Origin: JAGLYZ01 sp049642725
Lineage (GTDB): Bacteria > Patescibacteriota > Minisyncoccia > Minisyncoccales > JAGMDC01
Reading direction: 5' to 3'
NCBI GenBank assembly: GCA_049642725.1
Contig: JBARPC010000016.1
Coordinates: 1-64,000 of the forward strand
Length of the DNA stretch: 64,000 bases
Part shown: positions 16,254-25,422 of the stretch, piece by piece
Position numbering within the stretch: position 1 is the stretch's first letter
Layout of the letters: each line of letters starts with the position of its first letter
Translations under genes and position numbers: made by a program
The notes under the pieces: model-generated
Databases searched by the model: none
Told to the model about the DNA's origin: nothing
The model's input: the letters and a program-made list of their open reading frames with translations, nothing else

Positions 16254-16736
16254 TTATCTTAAACTTGAGCTTGAGCTTAAAGTTATTTCTCTTTGATACT
16301 TGGTCTTGGAAGAACGATAACGAACAGTGATGTCAGTTTTTACTGAACCAACTAAATAATCAAAAGTTAAAACAGTAACCTCTACTTTTTCTGAAGTCAA
16401 CGGCTGTGCAGCTGCACCTTCCCTTTTTACGCATAATATTCCATTATCTAAATAAAAATCAACATAAGTATTTGTTTCTCCAAATGGAGGATTGAGATTA
16501 GTTTCTAAGCTAAGCTGATTCATATTACTTGTAGGAGTATAAATACTGGAAGCATGTCTTGTTTCTAAAAGAATAGTATTTAAACCAGAATGAGCATTAA
16601 CTAAAACTTCTCTATTAAAACGGCTGATATTATAAAATTCAATCAAACCAAGCATAGCTGCAACAATAGCGCCTGCGACCACAGCCAAAATAGCTGAATA
16701 AACTAAAATTTCAATAAATGTAAAGCCATTTTTCAT
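16254..16736 (-). CDS. Minor prepilin (type IV N-methylation motif)
   Basis: A 160-residue prepilin: MKNGFTFIEILVYSAILAVV shows the short leader, Gly at -1, Phe at +1 and Glu at +5, followed by a hydrophobic helix to about residue 30. The remainder is a globular beta-rich domain. One nt from the preceding prepilin and directly followed by the PilX-like gene, as in PilV/W/X-type minor pilin sets. Confidence 0.9.
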   Translation of the reverse strand: MKNGFTFIEILVYSAILAVVAGAIVAAMLGLIEFYNISRFNREVLVNAHSGLNTILLETRHASSIYTPTSNMNQLSLETNLNPPFGETNTYVDFYLDNGILCVKREGAAAQPLTSEKVEVTVLTFDYLVGSVKTDITVRYRSSKTKYQREITLSSSSSLR

Positions 16737-16737
16737 A

Positions 16738-17238
16738 TTAAAAATTAGTAATAAGAGTCGCTAATATTAAATCTTTTGTTTCGCCTTTTTCCAGCCAGTT
16801 GATTTTCGCCTTCACTTTCAGAGAATTATCATCCTTATTGGAAACGTTATAGACATCTTCAATGTCTCCTGTATCAGGATCTCGAGAAATATTTTCAAAA
16901 ATAATTTCTCGGCTAAAGAGGTTATCAATAAGACCAGGACCAACAGTAGTTATTTCCCAGCTTCCTCCAGAAATAATTAAATAATAAGTATTAGCAGTAT
17001 CAATTTCTCCAAGACCAGTTTCACCATCAACTGGGTCATCCCAATCAACTTGGTCTCTAATACTTCTAACTGCTTCTATATATTCTTCTGCCAAATAATC
17101 TGCTTTCATCTCATTTTTTGCTTCTTCTAAAGTTGTGAAAGAAAAAACAGCAACTTGGTAAAAACCAATAAAAGCCACTACCAGAATAAAAACGGCCATC
17201 ATTAATTCTATTACACTAAAAGATTTTTGATAAAACAT
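16738..17238 (-). CDS. Minor prepilin (PilV-like)
   Basis: A 166-residue prepilin starting MFYQKSFSVIELMMAVFILV: the cleavage-site residue is Ser rather than Gly before FSVIELM, while Phe +1 and Glu +5 are kept. The hydrophobic helix reaches about residue 30. Then YLAEEYIEAVRSIRD, a typical PilV-like amphipathic segment. It overlaps the next gene by one nt (17238). Confidence 0.85.
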   Translation of the reverse strand: MFYQKSFSVIELMMAVFILVVAFIGFYQVAVFSFTTLEEAKNEMKADYLAEEYIEAVRSIRDQVDWDDPVDGETGLGEIDTANTYYLIISGGSWEITTVGPGLIDNLFSREIIFENISRDPDTGDIEDVYNVSNKDDNSLKVKAKINWLEKGETKDLILATLITNF

Positions 17239-18122
17239 TATTGTAGTTCTAGAGAATTTTCTACTACATAGATAGAATCGCCTTTTTCTACTATTCCATC
17301 TGCAGTATAGCTAATCAAAGTACCTGCTTCTCCGCTGATGCTAACAGTTAAGCTTTTATTATTATATCTCCTATCGCGATGAATACAAAACATAGTATCA
17401 GGATTATTTAGCCAATGAGTATGAATATGAATCAGTTGATCATCAGTTCCTACTGTAACCGTTCCCTCCCAATCAAATTGTCCTCCTATTATAAAATCAC
17501 TAATTTTTATGCTTTCAACAGTAGCAGGGTCGCTAAAAGTTAAAGTTATTATTTCATTAATCGTATCTATATTTCTATCGTAAACAAAATGAATATGCCG
17601 CGAATCAGTAATACGGGTGCCTAAAAGAGGGACAGCTGTTCCTTGAATACTTGCTTCTCCCGATGAAGCTATTACTATAACCCTAAACTGATTAGGATCT
17701 TTTTTCAGTTCAAGTTTGACAGTGCCAAATTCAGAAGTAGTGCCGCTGATTCTATCAAAAATTATTTCTGTACCGCCTCCATTAAAAGATATGTTTGAAA
17801 TTTCTATTCTAGAAGAAAAATCATACCTTTCATTATTAGAATCCAAGGCATCATAAACATTTCCCTTGAATAAAACTATTTTATCTTGTTCAAAATGGAC
17901 TCCGTATTCAGAAGCGCCCTCTGAACTCAAAGTTTTTGACTGTGATAATCTTAAAGCGCTAAGAATTTTCTCTGAGCTTGTGTTTAATTCGCTATGAGAA
18001 CGAAAAGAAGAATAAACGTTTGCTGTTATTGCGCACAGAATAATAATAACAGCTATAATCACCAAAACCTCTATTAAGGTAAAACTCTTACATTTTTTGA
18101 AAATTGGAAATTGGAATTTCAT
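17238..18122 (-). CDS. Prepilin-like protein with long C-terminal domain (GspH/FimT-type)
   Basis: A 294-residue protein. Near residues 12-40 is SFTLIEVLVIIAVIIILCAI, the prepilin N-methylation motif. About residues 40-160 resemble the GspH/FimT pseudopilin fold (RLSQSKTLSSEGASEYGVHF). The C-terminal 130 residues are an extra domain, rich in His near the end (IHIHTHWL and FCIHRDRR), and unusual for FimT; its role is unknown. Confidence 0.8.
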   Translation of the reverse strand: MKFQFPIFKKCKSFTLIEVLVIIAVIIILCAITANVYSSFRSHSELNTSSEKILSALRLSQSKTLSSEGASEYGVHFEQDKIVLFKGNVYDALDSNNERYDFSSRIEISNISFNGGGTEIIFDRISGTTSEFGTVKLELKKDPNQFRVIVIASSGEASIQGTAVPLLGTRITDSRHIHFVYDRNIDTINEIITLTFSDPATVESIKISDFIIGGQFDWEGTVTVGTDDQLIHIHTHWLNNPDTMFCIHRDRRYNNKSLTVSISGEAGTLISYTADGIVEKGDSIYVVENSLELQ

Positions 18123-18138
18123 TAAAAATTAAAAATTT

Positions 18139-19353
18139 TCACATTGCTCCCATCATTGAATACATTGGCTGAATCATAGATACAGCAAAAAAACCAACTG
18201 CGCCTCCAATAATGAGCATTAAAACCGGCTCTATAATAGAAGATAGATTTTTAGTTGCATTAGAAACTTCTTCTTCGTAAAAATCAGCCATTTTTCCTAA
18301 AATTTCTGCTGTCTCACCTGTCTCTTCTCCGACTTTAATCATTTGGACAATAGTTAAGGGATAGATGTCTAAATAAGACATTAAAATATCAGACAGTTTT
18401 TCTCCTTTTTCAACTTTTTTAGCTGCTTCATTCAAGGCCTTCTTGTGATAAAAATTAGTTAATGAATTAGCAGTAATTTCTAAACCACGAACAATGGGAA
18501 TACCGGCAGAAATTAAAGAACTTAAAGTTCTGGATGTAAAAGCAGTATTTGTCTTTTTAATCAAAGAAGAAATAACTGGAATTTTCAGTAATAGAGCATC
18601 AAGTTTTTTCTTTCCTTTTTTGCTTTTTAAGGTCATACGGAAAAGAAATGCAAAAGCAATTAAGATTAGAATGAACAAGTACCACTTTTCAGCCATAAAA
18701 GTACCAAGAAAAATGACGCATCTTGTGGTAATTGGAAGTTCCATGCCTAAATCTTTAAAAACAGCCGCTAAATTCGGCACAACGATAACAAGCATTAAAA
18801 TTCCAATTCCAATCATAGCGCAAAGAATTACTGCCGGATAAATCAGCGCTCCTATTATTTTGGATTTCAATTCAACTTCTCTTTCTATTTGGTGGGTAAG
18901 TGATTTTAAAACATCTTCCAGTGTTCCTGATTCCTCTCCTGCTTTTACCATATTGCAAAAAAGTTCGGAAAAGATATTAGGAAATGCTTCTAAAGATTCA
19001 GAAAAAGTTTTGCCTTTTATTATCTCGCCTTTTATTTTTAATAAAGCATCTTTAAATTTCTTGTTTTTAGAAACAGTGGCCAAAGTATCTAACGCGCGCG
19101 GCAAAGACATGCCGGTAGTAATCATAATACGCAGGTTTCTGGTAAAAAATAATTTCTCTTTTGCGCTCACGCCTAAAAAAGGAATGGAAAAATCCATTTT
19201 TCCTATTCTTACTTTTCTTTTTACCTCTGCTTTAACTAAAATATAACCTTGATTGCGCAAATCACGAGCCAATATACGTTCGTCTTTGGCTTCAGCTGTT
19301 CCGGAATGAACCTCCCCCTCTAATGATTTAGCTGTGTAAAAAAATGTTGGCAT
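18139..19353 (-). CDS. PilC paralogue, platform protein of the second pilus cluster
   Basis: A 404-residue GspF/PilC protein, the same length as the copy at 593-1807. The first GspF domain holds KAGEESGTLEDVLKSL, the second KVGEETGETAEILGKM. Three hydrophobic segments are seen near 170-195, 215-240 and 375-400. First gene of the minor-pilin and pilMNO series and 11 nt downstream of ruvA, with which it may share a transcript. Confidence 0.93.
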   Translation of the reverse strand: MPTFFYTAKSLEGEVHSGTAEAKDERILARDLRNQGYILVKAEVKRKVRIGKMDFSIPFLGVSAKEKLFFTRNLRIMITTGMSLPRALDTLATVSKNKKFKDALLKIKGEIIKGKTFSESLEAFPNIFSELFCNMVKAGEESGTLEDVLKSLTHQIEREVELKSKIIGALIYPAVILCAMIGIGILMLVIVVPNLAAVFKDLGMELPITTRCVIFLGTFMAEKWYLFILILIAFAFLFRMTLKSKKGKKKLDALLLKIPVISSLIKKTNTAFTSRTLSSLISAGIPIVRGLEITANSLTNFYHKKALNEAAKKVEKGEKLSDILMSYLDIYPLTIVQMIKVGEETGETAEILGKMADFYEEEVSNATKNLSSIIEPVLMLIIGGAVGFFAVSMIQPMYSMMGAM

Positions 19354-19363
19354 AATTAAAAAT

Positions 19364-19939
19364 TTAATGTCCTATTATTTTCAGCGCCTCCTTAACCCTG
19401 TTTTCTAATCCTTCCACATTTTTTGGTATCTTAGACAAAGCGTCTTTTACTGCTGTCTTAGGAAATCCTAAATTGACAAGCGCCTCAAAAGCTGGATCCT
19501 CTATCGCCTTTTCTTGTTTTTTTTCTAAAGATTCATCTTCTCTTATTTTACCAGAAAGCTCTAAAAGAATTTTTTTGGCTTTTTTTCCGCCAATGCCTAA
19601 AATTCCTTCAAATATTGTCTCGTTTCCCTGTTTAATTGATTGTTTTAACTTATCCAAAGGCCCTAACGCAGAAATCTCTAATGCCGCTTTTGGTCCTACT
19701 CCGGAAATACTAATTAAAAATTCAAACAATTCACGTTCCTCCCAGTTTAAAAAACCATATAAATCTAAAACATTTTCCCTCACGTATAGAAAAGAAAAAA
19801 TCTTGATTATTTCTCCTTCTTTTGGTATGGCGTTGAGAGTTTTTTTAGAAAGAAAAATCCTATAACCAATATTATTAACGTTCAAAATTATAAACTTTTC
19901 TTTCTTTAAAATAATTTTCCCTTGAAGGCAACTAATCAT
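19364..19939 (-). CDS. ruvA: Holliday junction branch-migration protein RuvA
   Basis: RuvA binds four-way DNA junctions and loads RuvB. The 191-residue protein starts MISCLQGKII, the family start, with an N-terminal OB fold, two helix-hairpin-helix motifs (LISISGVGPKAALEI and ILGIGGKKAKKILLEL; about residues 70-125) and a C-terminal UBA-like domain III that contacts RuvB (ALVNLGFPKTAVKDAL). RuvB and RuvC are elsewhere in the window. An extended -10 box ends 6 nt before the ATG. Confidence 0.96.
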   Translation of the reverse strand: MISCLQGKIILKKEKFIILNVNNIGYRIFLSKKTLNAIPKEGEIIKIFSFLYVRENVLDLYGFLNWEERELFEFLISISGVGPKAALEISALGPLDKLKQSIKQGNETIFEGILGIGGKKAKKILLELSGKIREDESLEKKQEKAIEDPAFEALVNLGFPKTAVKDALSKIPKNVEGLENRVKEALKIIGH

Positions 19940-19945
19940 TATTTT

Positions 19946-19954
19946 ATTATAACA
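19946..19954 (-). promoter_or_regulatory. Extended -10 box of ruvA, leaderless layout
   Basis: Minus strand TGT-TATAAT, 6 nt before the ATG at 19939. Transcription would start at or beside the start codon. Confidence 0.6.
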
Positions 19955-19977
19955 GCTATTGATAAAAAATAAAAATA

Positions 19978-19986
19978 TGATATTAT
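19978..19986 (+). promoter_or_regulatory. Extended -10 box of rpsT, leaderless layout
   Basis: TGA-TATTAT, 7 nt before the ATG at 19994. No Shine-Dalgarno is present. Confidence 0.55.
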
Positions 19987-19993
19987 ATTAAAT

Positions 19994-20248
19994 ATGGCGA
20001 TAACTAAATCAGCAAAAAAGGCGATGCGCCAAAATATCAAACACAGGAAAAGAAATCTGATTTACAAAAATAAAATAAAAGACCTTATCAAAAAGGCCAA
20101 AGCTTTGGTTAAAGAAAAGAAAACAAAAGAGGCAAAAGAACTTCTGCCACAAATTTATAAAATTTTAGATAAAGCAGCTAAGAAAGGAGTGGTCAAAAAA
20201 AACACTGCCTCAAGAAGAAAATCAAGAATCACCAAGATGATAAAGTGA
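19994..20248 (+). CDS. rpsT: 30S ribosomal protein S20
   Basis: An 84-residue, strongly basic helical protein starting MAITKSAKKAMRQNIKHRKR, the S20 signature, with the C-terminal KNTASRRKSRITKMI segment. S20 binds 16S rRNA helices early in 30S assembly. Single gene, divergent from ruvA and convergent with holA (10 nt gap, no terminator seen). Ends in TGA. Confidence 0.96.
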   Translation: MAITKSAKKAMRQNIKHRKRNLIYKNKIKDLIKKAKALVKEKKTKEAKELLPQIYKILDKAAKKGVVKKNTASRRKSRITKMIK

Positions 20249-20257
20249 ATGAGTATT

Positions 20258-21169
20258 CTATATTTCGGCAACTAACAAATCTAAAGCAATAATTGGTTCT
20301 ATTTTCCCTGTTTTGATGCCAAGGTCTGCCTCAAATAGTTTATGGTAGATTTTTTTTAATTCTTCTAATTTAAACTTCTTTGCCTGAAAAAAACTTTTTC
20401 TTGCAACATATGGATGGATACCAGTGATTTGAGACAAGCCATTCTTTACCGCAAGTATATTTCTAAACTGAAAAACAATCATTGAAAAAAGATATAAAGG
20501 CGAGTCGCCTTTATCTAAATGCTTATGAATTAAAAAAAGAGCTGTTTTTTTATCTCTTGAAGCAATAGCATCAATTGTTTTAAAAATATCTGTCTCAATC
20601 TTCGGCTTGACTAAAAGACATATATCACTGACGGCCGTTGATGTTCTATGCCTGGTGTAATTAACTAATTTATTAATTTCATTTGACATCCGCCATAAAT
20701 CCTGACCAACATAATCAATAAGTAATTCCAATGCTTTTGGTTCTATTTCTGTTCCATACCCATCAAATTCTTTTTTAATCCAATTTTTTAATTGTAAACC
20801 GTTTAATAATTTAAATTCCTGGCAGCGAGCCTCTTTTTTAAGCAAATTGAACAAACTACTATTCTTATGGATTTCTTTTTCCTCGTAAAATAAAATAATA
20901 TCTTTTAATTCTTTAATTTTCTTCCTGTTTTTAGAAAACTTTTCTTTGAAGTCCTGGTTTGTAAAAGCATTTTTTAAAATAATCAACTTTTTCTCCTGAA
21001 ACATTGAGCTTATTTGAAAATGATTTTCAAAGTCCTCAAAGGTCTGTTCTTTTATGTCTAAAAACTTTAAATTTAATCCGCTCTGGTGGATTTTTTTGTA
21101 ATGTTCAACTATCTCTGTTAGCTTTTGGCGCGACCTGTATGTATCTGGACCATAAATAAGAATAATCAT
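20258..21169 (-). CDS. holA: DNA polymerase III delta subunit (clamp loader)
   Basis: A 303-residue HolA-type AAA protein of the clamp loader. N-terminal domain starts MIILIYGPDTYRSRQKL, with a degenerate P-loop as in the delta subunit. Characteristic later segments are DLWRMSNEINKLVNY (about residues 165-180), DIFKTIDAIASRDKKTAL and the C-terminal collar domain (LYLFSMIVFQFRNIL, then HPYVARKSFFQAKKF). It follows the 645-residue kinase by 6 nt, so it may be read from the same transcript. Confidence 0.92.
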   Translation of the reverse strand: MIILIYGPDTYRSRQKLTEIVEHYKKIHQSGLNLKFLDIKEQTFEDFENHFQISSMFQEKKLIILKNAFTNQDFKEKFSKNRKKIKELKDIILFYEEKEIHKNSSLFNLLKKEARCQEFKLLNGLQLKNWIKKEFDGYGTEIEPKALELLIDYVGQDLWRMSNEINKLVNYTRHRTSTAVSDICLLVKPKIETDIFKTIDAIASRDKKTALFLIHKHLDKGDSPLYLFSMIVFQFRNILAVKNGLSQITGIHPYVARKSFFQAKKFKLEELKKIYHKLFEADLGIKTGKIEPIIALDLLVAEI

Positions 21170-21175
21170 AGAATT

Positions 21176-23113
21176 CTAATACGGTAAAGTAAAATAGAAT
21201 TTTGTTCCTTTGTTTTCTTCGGATTTAAACCAAATACGGCCTTTATGGGCTTCAATAATATTTTTAGCGATAAAAAGACTAAGTCCTGTGCCTTCGGTTT
21301 CCATCCGGACAATATTATCTGCCCTGAAAAATTTACTAAACACCCTTTCTTGCTGTTCTTTAGGAATGCCCGTTCCAGTGTCTTCAATTGAAAATTCTAT
21401 TTTGTTTTTAAATTTCTTTAAAGAAACCATTATCTTCCCTTTAGGCTTTGTGTACCATATAGCATTCTCTAAAAGATTTTCAATAGCCAAGGTAATTTTT
21501 TCTTTATCTATATTTATTTTGGGCAGTTTCCCTCTTGGTTTTTGAAATTTAAATTTAATTCTTTTTTTCTTAATTTCTTTTTCATAAGAATTTATTGAGA
21601 ATTGAACTATATCTTGAATATCAATTAAACTCTTTTTGGAAAGATATTTCCCTTCCTCAATAGAAGTGATATTCAAAAGATCGTTAACTAAAAGAATCAG
21701 CTTTTCATTTGAATTATAAATTCCCTGAATAAACTTTTTCTTTTTTTTAGTCATTTTCCCCAAATCTCCTTCTAAAAAAAGTTTTAAACCCCATTTGATT
21801 GCTGAAAGAGGGGTTCTCAGCTGATGGGCAGCTAAAGAGACAAATTCTGTTTTCATTGTTTCAATTCTTTTTTCTCGAGTAATGTCGTGGAAGATGACTA
21901 AAATTCCTAACTTTCTTTTCTCGCTTATTATCGGAAGAACAGTTATTTCTAAAACCAAATCTTTATTAACTTCAAATTTTTTTCTAAAAATTTTCTTATT
22001 TCCCCTAATTAATAAAGAATGATCTTTAAAAACTTCTACTTCTAAAATACTTTTACCAACAATATTTTTATTTTTTGTATTAAATAGAATTTCAGTTTTA
22101 GGATTAATCAGGGAAATTTTATTCTTATTATCAAGAATCAGCAATCCATCAGCAAAATTATTAATAATAGCTAATGTTTTATTTTTTTCTTCTTCTAATC
22201 GTTTTCTATTAGAGTAAATTTCATTTGCTGTTTTATTCAGGCTTTGAGACAAGCTAAGTATCTCTTTATCAGAACTGCCGGAAAAAAATATGGCTTTTTC
22301 TCCTTTTGCTAAATCTTTAGAAGATTTTTCTATCTCTATAAGCTCTGTATAAATAGATAAAAAGACAAAATTATTTAATAAACCAATTATAGTCAAAATA
22401 ATAGCAGAAAGGACTATAAAAACCAGACTTAATGAATGAACAACAATTAAAATTGCCAAAATAGCAAGCCCTATTAAAATAATAAAGAATTTTGATTTGG
22501 TTTTTAAATCTATAAAAGGAAATTCTTTAAAATGAATGCCCCTATCAGATAAAAGTATTTTACATTCTCTACGAGCTGAAGCAGTTATCAGGTCGTGAAA
22601 AACAGCTCCATATATATAAAGTGAACAGGTAGCAATATTTAATCCTATAAACACAATGGGGACATTTGTTAATTGGCCGCTAAACAACCATTCTCCCAGA
22701 GTAACCGTGATAACTATTATTTGGCCATATAAGATATTTTTTCTCTCCTTCTGCCTTGTTATTTTACAAAGAGAACCATAAACCTGTAAAAGTGTCTCAT
22801 TAGAAATGTCTGGACGAAGATGACCATTTAAAATATTCTCGTTTAGAATCTTAAATTCCTGTCTCTCACATTTTATCCCAAAAAGCCGCAAAAAACCATA
22901 TTCTTTGAGAATAAGCAAAGAAGCAATGCCAAACGATAAGAAATAAAGTAAAATAAATTCATCTCCCGTGTTTGTAGCCTCAAAATCAGCTCCAATAAAA
23001 ACTAATAAAAAACCAAAAAAAGCAACTAAACTAGCCCAAGAAAAACAAACCAAAACAAAAGCAAGGGTGTAAGGAGTTCTCTTAACCAGCCAATTAAATA
23101 ATCTAAAAAACAT
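21176..23113 (-). CDS. Polytopic sensor histidine kinase (7-8 TM, PAS, HisKA, HATPase)
   Basis: A 645-residue kinase. The first 250 residues hold about seven to eight hydrophobic helices, as in MASE/7TM sensor modules. A PAS domain follows (about 310-410, with ADGLLILDNKNKISLINP), then the HisKA H box AAHQLRTPLS (His is the phospho-site) and HATPase with N box NLLENAIWYT, G1 DTGTGIPKEQQ and G2 GTGLSLFIAK. It lies last among the signalling genes. Its catalytic half is nearly the same as in the kinases at 23956 and 26199. Confidence 0.94.
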   Translation of the reverse strand: MFFRLFNWLVKRTPYTLAFVLVCFSWASLVAFFGFLLVFIGADFEATNTGDEFILLYFLSFGIASLLILKEYGFLRLFGIKCERQEFKILNENILNGHLRPDISNETLLQVYGSLCKITRQKERKNILYGQIIVITVTLGEWLFSGQLTNVPIVFIGLNIATCSLYIYGAVFHDLITASARRECKILLSDRGIHFKEFPFIDLKTKSKFFIILIGLAILAILIVVHSLSLVFIVLSAIILTIIGLLNNFVFLSIYTELIEIEKSSKDLAKGEKAIFFSGSSDKEILSLSQSLNKTANEIYSNRKRLEEEKNKTLAIINNFADGLLILDNKNKISLINPKTEILFNTKNKNIVGKSILEVEVFKDHSLLIRGNKKIFRKKFEVNKDLVLEITVLPIISEKRKLGILVIFHDITREKRIETMKTEFVSLAAHQLRTPLSAIKWGLKLFLEGDLGKMTKKKKKFIQGIYNSNEKLILLVNDLLNITSIEEGKYLSKKSLIDIQDIVQFSINSYEKEIKKKRIKFKFQKPRGKLPKINIDKEKITLAIENLLENAIWYTKPKGKIMVSLKKFKNKIEFSIEDTGTGIPKEQQERVFSKFFRADNIVRMETEGTGLSLFIAKNIIEAHKGRIWFKSEENKGTKFYFTLPY

Positions 23114-23144
23114 AATTACTTTAAGTCTTTAATTTTAGAAAACA

Positions 23145-23159
23145 CCCCTTTAACAGGGG
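23145..23159. terminator. Short hairpin before the polytopic kinase
   Basis: CCCCT-TTAAC-AGGGG, a 5-bp stem in the 84 nt between the response regulator and the kinase; weak terminator or attenuator on the minus strand. Confidence 0.35.
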
Positions 23160-23197
23160 CGTAATCTTTGCCTCTTTATGATGAAAATATACAATGT

Positions 23198-23566
23198 TTA
23201 CTCCAGCACCTTCTTCACCTTCTCAATAATCTCATTGGGAGTGAAATGTGCTTTAATTAAGAAATCAATTGCTCCTAAGTGTAAACCTTTTTCTATATCT
23301 TCCTTTTGACCTAAATTGGATAAAATAATAACTGGTATTTCAGATAATTCAGAATCCTTTTTAATCTTTGATAAAACTTCAAAACCGTCAATGCCTGGCA
23401 GAATTAAATCAAGCAAAACTAAATCGGGTTTATCCTCTTTGATTTTTTTCACGCCTTCTTCGCCATCAATTGCTGATGGCACCTCATAACCCTCATCACT
23501 TAATTTTTTAACAATTAATTCTCTTAAAAACTTATCATCTTCTACGATTAAAATTTTTTTAGCCAT
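23198..23566 (-). CDS. Single-domain response regulator
   Basis: A 122-residue CheY-like receiver: acidic pair in ILIVEDDKF, phospho-acceptor Asp in LVLLDLILPGIDG, Ser in IILSNLGQ and Lys in FLIKAHFTP. No output domain, so it acts by protein contact or phosphotransfer. It is nearly the same as the receiver at 25423-25791, and the two pairs of receivers (this one with 23594, that one with 25821) look like copies of one duplicated RR-RR unit. Confidence 0.93.
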   Translation of the reverse strand: MAKKILIVEDDKFLRELIVKKLSDEGYEVPSAIDGEEGVKKIKEDKPDLVLLDLILPGIDGFEVLSKIKKDSELSEIPVIILSNLGQKEDIEKGLHLGAIDFLIKAHFTPNEIIEKVKKVLE

Positions 23567-23593
23567 ATAAATTATTATGTGTTATATAAACTA

Positions 23594-23959
23594 TCAGCCG
23601 ATTTGTTTCTTAACCTTTTCAACTACCTCCATAGGGTCAAACTCGGTCTTCACCAACCAATCCTTTGCCCCTAATTCTCTCGCCCTGTCTAATTCCATCT
23701 CTTGTCCGGAATTAGAAATTATAACTATTGGAATATTTTTTAATGCCTCATCATTACACATTTCTTCCATAACTTCAAAGCCGTCTTTTTTGGGCATAAC
23801 AATATCAAGTAAAACAAGGTCGGGCATTGTCTTCCTCATTATTTCAAGTCCTTCTTCACCATTAACAGCAATGGAAACATCATACCCTTCTTCAATTAAT
23901 TTTTTTTGAAGCAAGTTAAGAAGAATTTCTTCGTCTTCTATAATTAAAATTTTTTTCAT
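23594..23959 (-). CDS. Single-domain response regulator, start overlaps kinase stop
   Basis: A 121-residue CheY-like receiver starting MKKILIIEDEEILL. Phospho-acceptor Asp in LVLLDIVMPKKDG, Ser in VIISNSGQ, Lys in DWLVKTEFDPME. I set the start at 23959 because its ATG overlaps the kinase TGA by 4 nt; the frame is open to 24013 but the added residues are unlike the family. The kinase at 23956-25407 is therefore the natural partner. Confidence 0.92.
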   Translation of the reverse strand: MKKILIIEDEEILLNLLQKKLIEEGYDVSIAVNGEEGLEIMRKTMPDLVLLDIVMPKKDGFEVMEEMCNDEALKNIPIVIISNSGQEMELDRARELGAKDWLVKTEFDPMEVVEKVKKQIG

Positions 23960-25407
23960 ATTGGGAGTGAAAAACAAAAAGTGGATCCTTTCCTTTCCTC
24001 GGATTGAAACCAAATCCGACCTTTATGAGCTTCAATAATATTTTTAGCGATATAAAGGCCAAGCCCAGTGCCTTCTGTATTTATTCTCAACACATTAGCT
24101 CCTCTAAAAAACTTGGAGAACACTCTGTCTAACTGGTCATTAGGAATTCCTATGCCAGTATCTTTTATACAAAGCTCTATTTTCATATTAGCACTTCTTA
24201 GAGAAATTGTCACCTCTCCCTTGGAAGGCGTATACCTAAGAGCATTTTCAATAAGATTTTGAATAGCTAATGTTATTTTTTCCTTATCTAATTTAATCTT
24301 AGGCAATTTCTCTTTTGGTTGTTGAAAAACAAGCTTAATATTCTTCTGTTTTGCCATTTCCTGAAAAGAATCAACAACTGTTTCACATATTTCTTGAATA
24401 TCAAAAAGAAAAACCTTAAAAATATATCTTCCCTCTTCAATTCTGGTAACATTTAAAAGATCATTAATTAAAGTAATCATTCTTTCATTGCTTTTATATG
24501 TTTTTTCTAAAAATTCTTTTTGCTTTTCAGTGACTGCGCCTAAATCACCATCCAATAACATTCTTAATGTCCATTTAACAGCTGATAAAGGCGTTCTTAA
24601 TTGATGCGCCGAAATACTTACAAATTCTGTCTTTAAATTTTCAATCATTTTTTCCCGAGTAATATTGTGTAAGCTAACCAATCTGCCAGTCCTTTTCCTC
24701 CCACGTATAACAATAATAGCAGAAATCTCCAAAACTAGATTTTTACGCACAATTAATTCTTCTCTAAATATCTCTTTTTCCTCCTCTCCTAAAAGATCTA
24801 TTAATTTCCCAAAATCCCCAAACTTATAAAGTTCTGCAATATGTTTATTAATAACTTCCTCGCTTTCAACATTTAAAAATTCTTTAGCTTGCGGATTAAT
24901 TAAAGTAAGGCGTCTTTCTTTATTAAAAACTAATAAGCCATCGCTGAAATTATTAATAATATCCAATGTCTTGTTCTTTTCTTCCTCTGTTCTTAATCTT
25001 GCTTCATTTAAATAAACATTAAAACGTCTCAAGTTTTTTATGGTAGCATTAAAGGTTTCTGATAATTCGCCAATTTCTGTGCCGGGAGAAACAGGGATTT
25101 TAACATCCAAATTGCCTTTTTTTATTTCCTGGCAGGCGAAAATAATGTCCTTTAACGGCTTTAAAAACCTAATCAACATAAAAAGCAAAACCGCAACAAA
25201 GAATAGCAATATGCTAAAAAGCGTCACAACATCGCGAATCCATATCCCCTGAATTGCCTCGTCTATTTCTTTCTCTGCGCCCCCTTGGGAAACAATATTG
25301 GTTAATTCAGTTCTGCTTTGGTTTAAAGAAAAAAATATTAATGCAGAACTTATAACTGCAAAAATTAAAAGAAATATTAAAACTTTAATATAGATAGAAT
25401 GCTTCAT
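23956..25407 (-). CDS. HAMP-PAS histidine kinase
   Basis: A 483-residue kinase. Two transmembrane helices (about residues 7-28 and 55-78) flank a short outer loop of about 25 residues, too small for a normal ligand domain. HAMP follows (RFLKPLKDIIFACQEIKKGN), then a coiled coil and PAS (SDGLLVFNKERRLTLINP), HisKA H box SAHQLRTPLS, and HATPase with N box NLIENALRYT, G1 DTGIGIPNDQ and G2 GTGLGLYIAK. It follows a receiver by 15 nt and overlaps the next one, so both are likely partners. Confidence 0.94.
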   Translation of the reverse strand: MKHSIYIKVLIFLLIFAVISSALIFFSLNQSRTELTNIVSQGGAEKEIDEAIQGIWIRDVVTLFSILLFFVAVLLFMLIRFLKPLKDIIFACQEIKKGNLDVKIPVSPGTEIGELSETFNATIKNLRRFNVYLNEARLRTEEEKNKTLDIINNFSDGLLVFNKERRLTLINPQAKEFLNVESEEVINKHIAELYKFGDFGKLIDLLGEEEKEIFREELIVRKNLVLEISAIIVIRGRKRTGRLVSLHNITREKMIENLKTEFVSISAHQLRTPLSAVKWTLRMLLDGDLGAVTEKQKEFLEKTYKSNERMITLINDLLNVTRIEEGRYIFKVFLFDIQEICETVVDSFQEMAKQKNIKLVFQQPKEKLPKIKLDKEKITLAIQNLIENALRYTPSKGEVTISLRSANMKIELCIKDTGIGIPNDQLDRVFSKFFRGANVLRINTEGTGLGLYIAKNIIEAHKGRIWFQSEERKGSTFCFSLPI

Positions 25408-25422
25408 TCTATAAATAAAACC

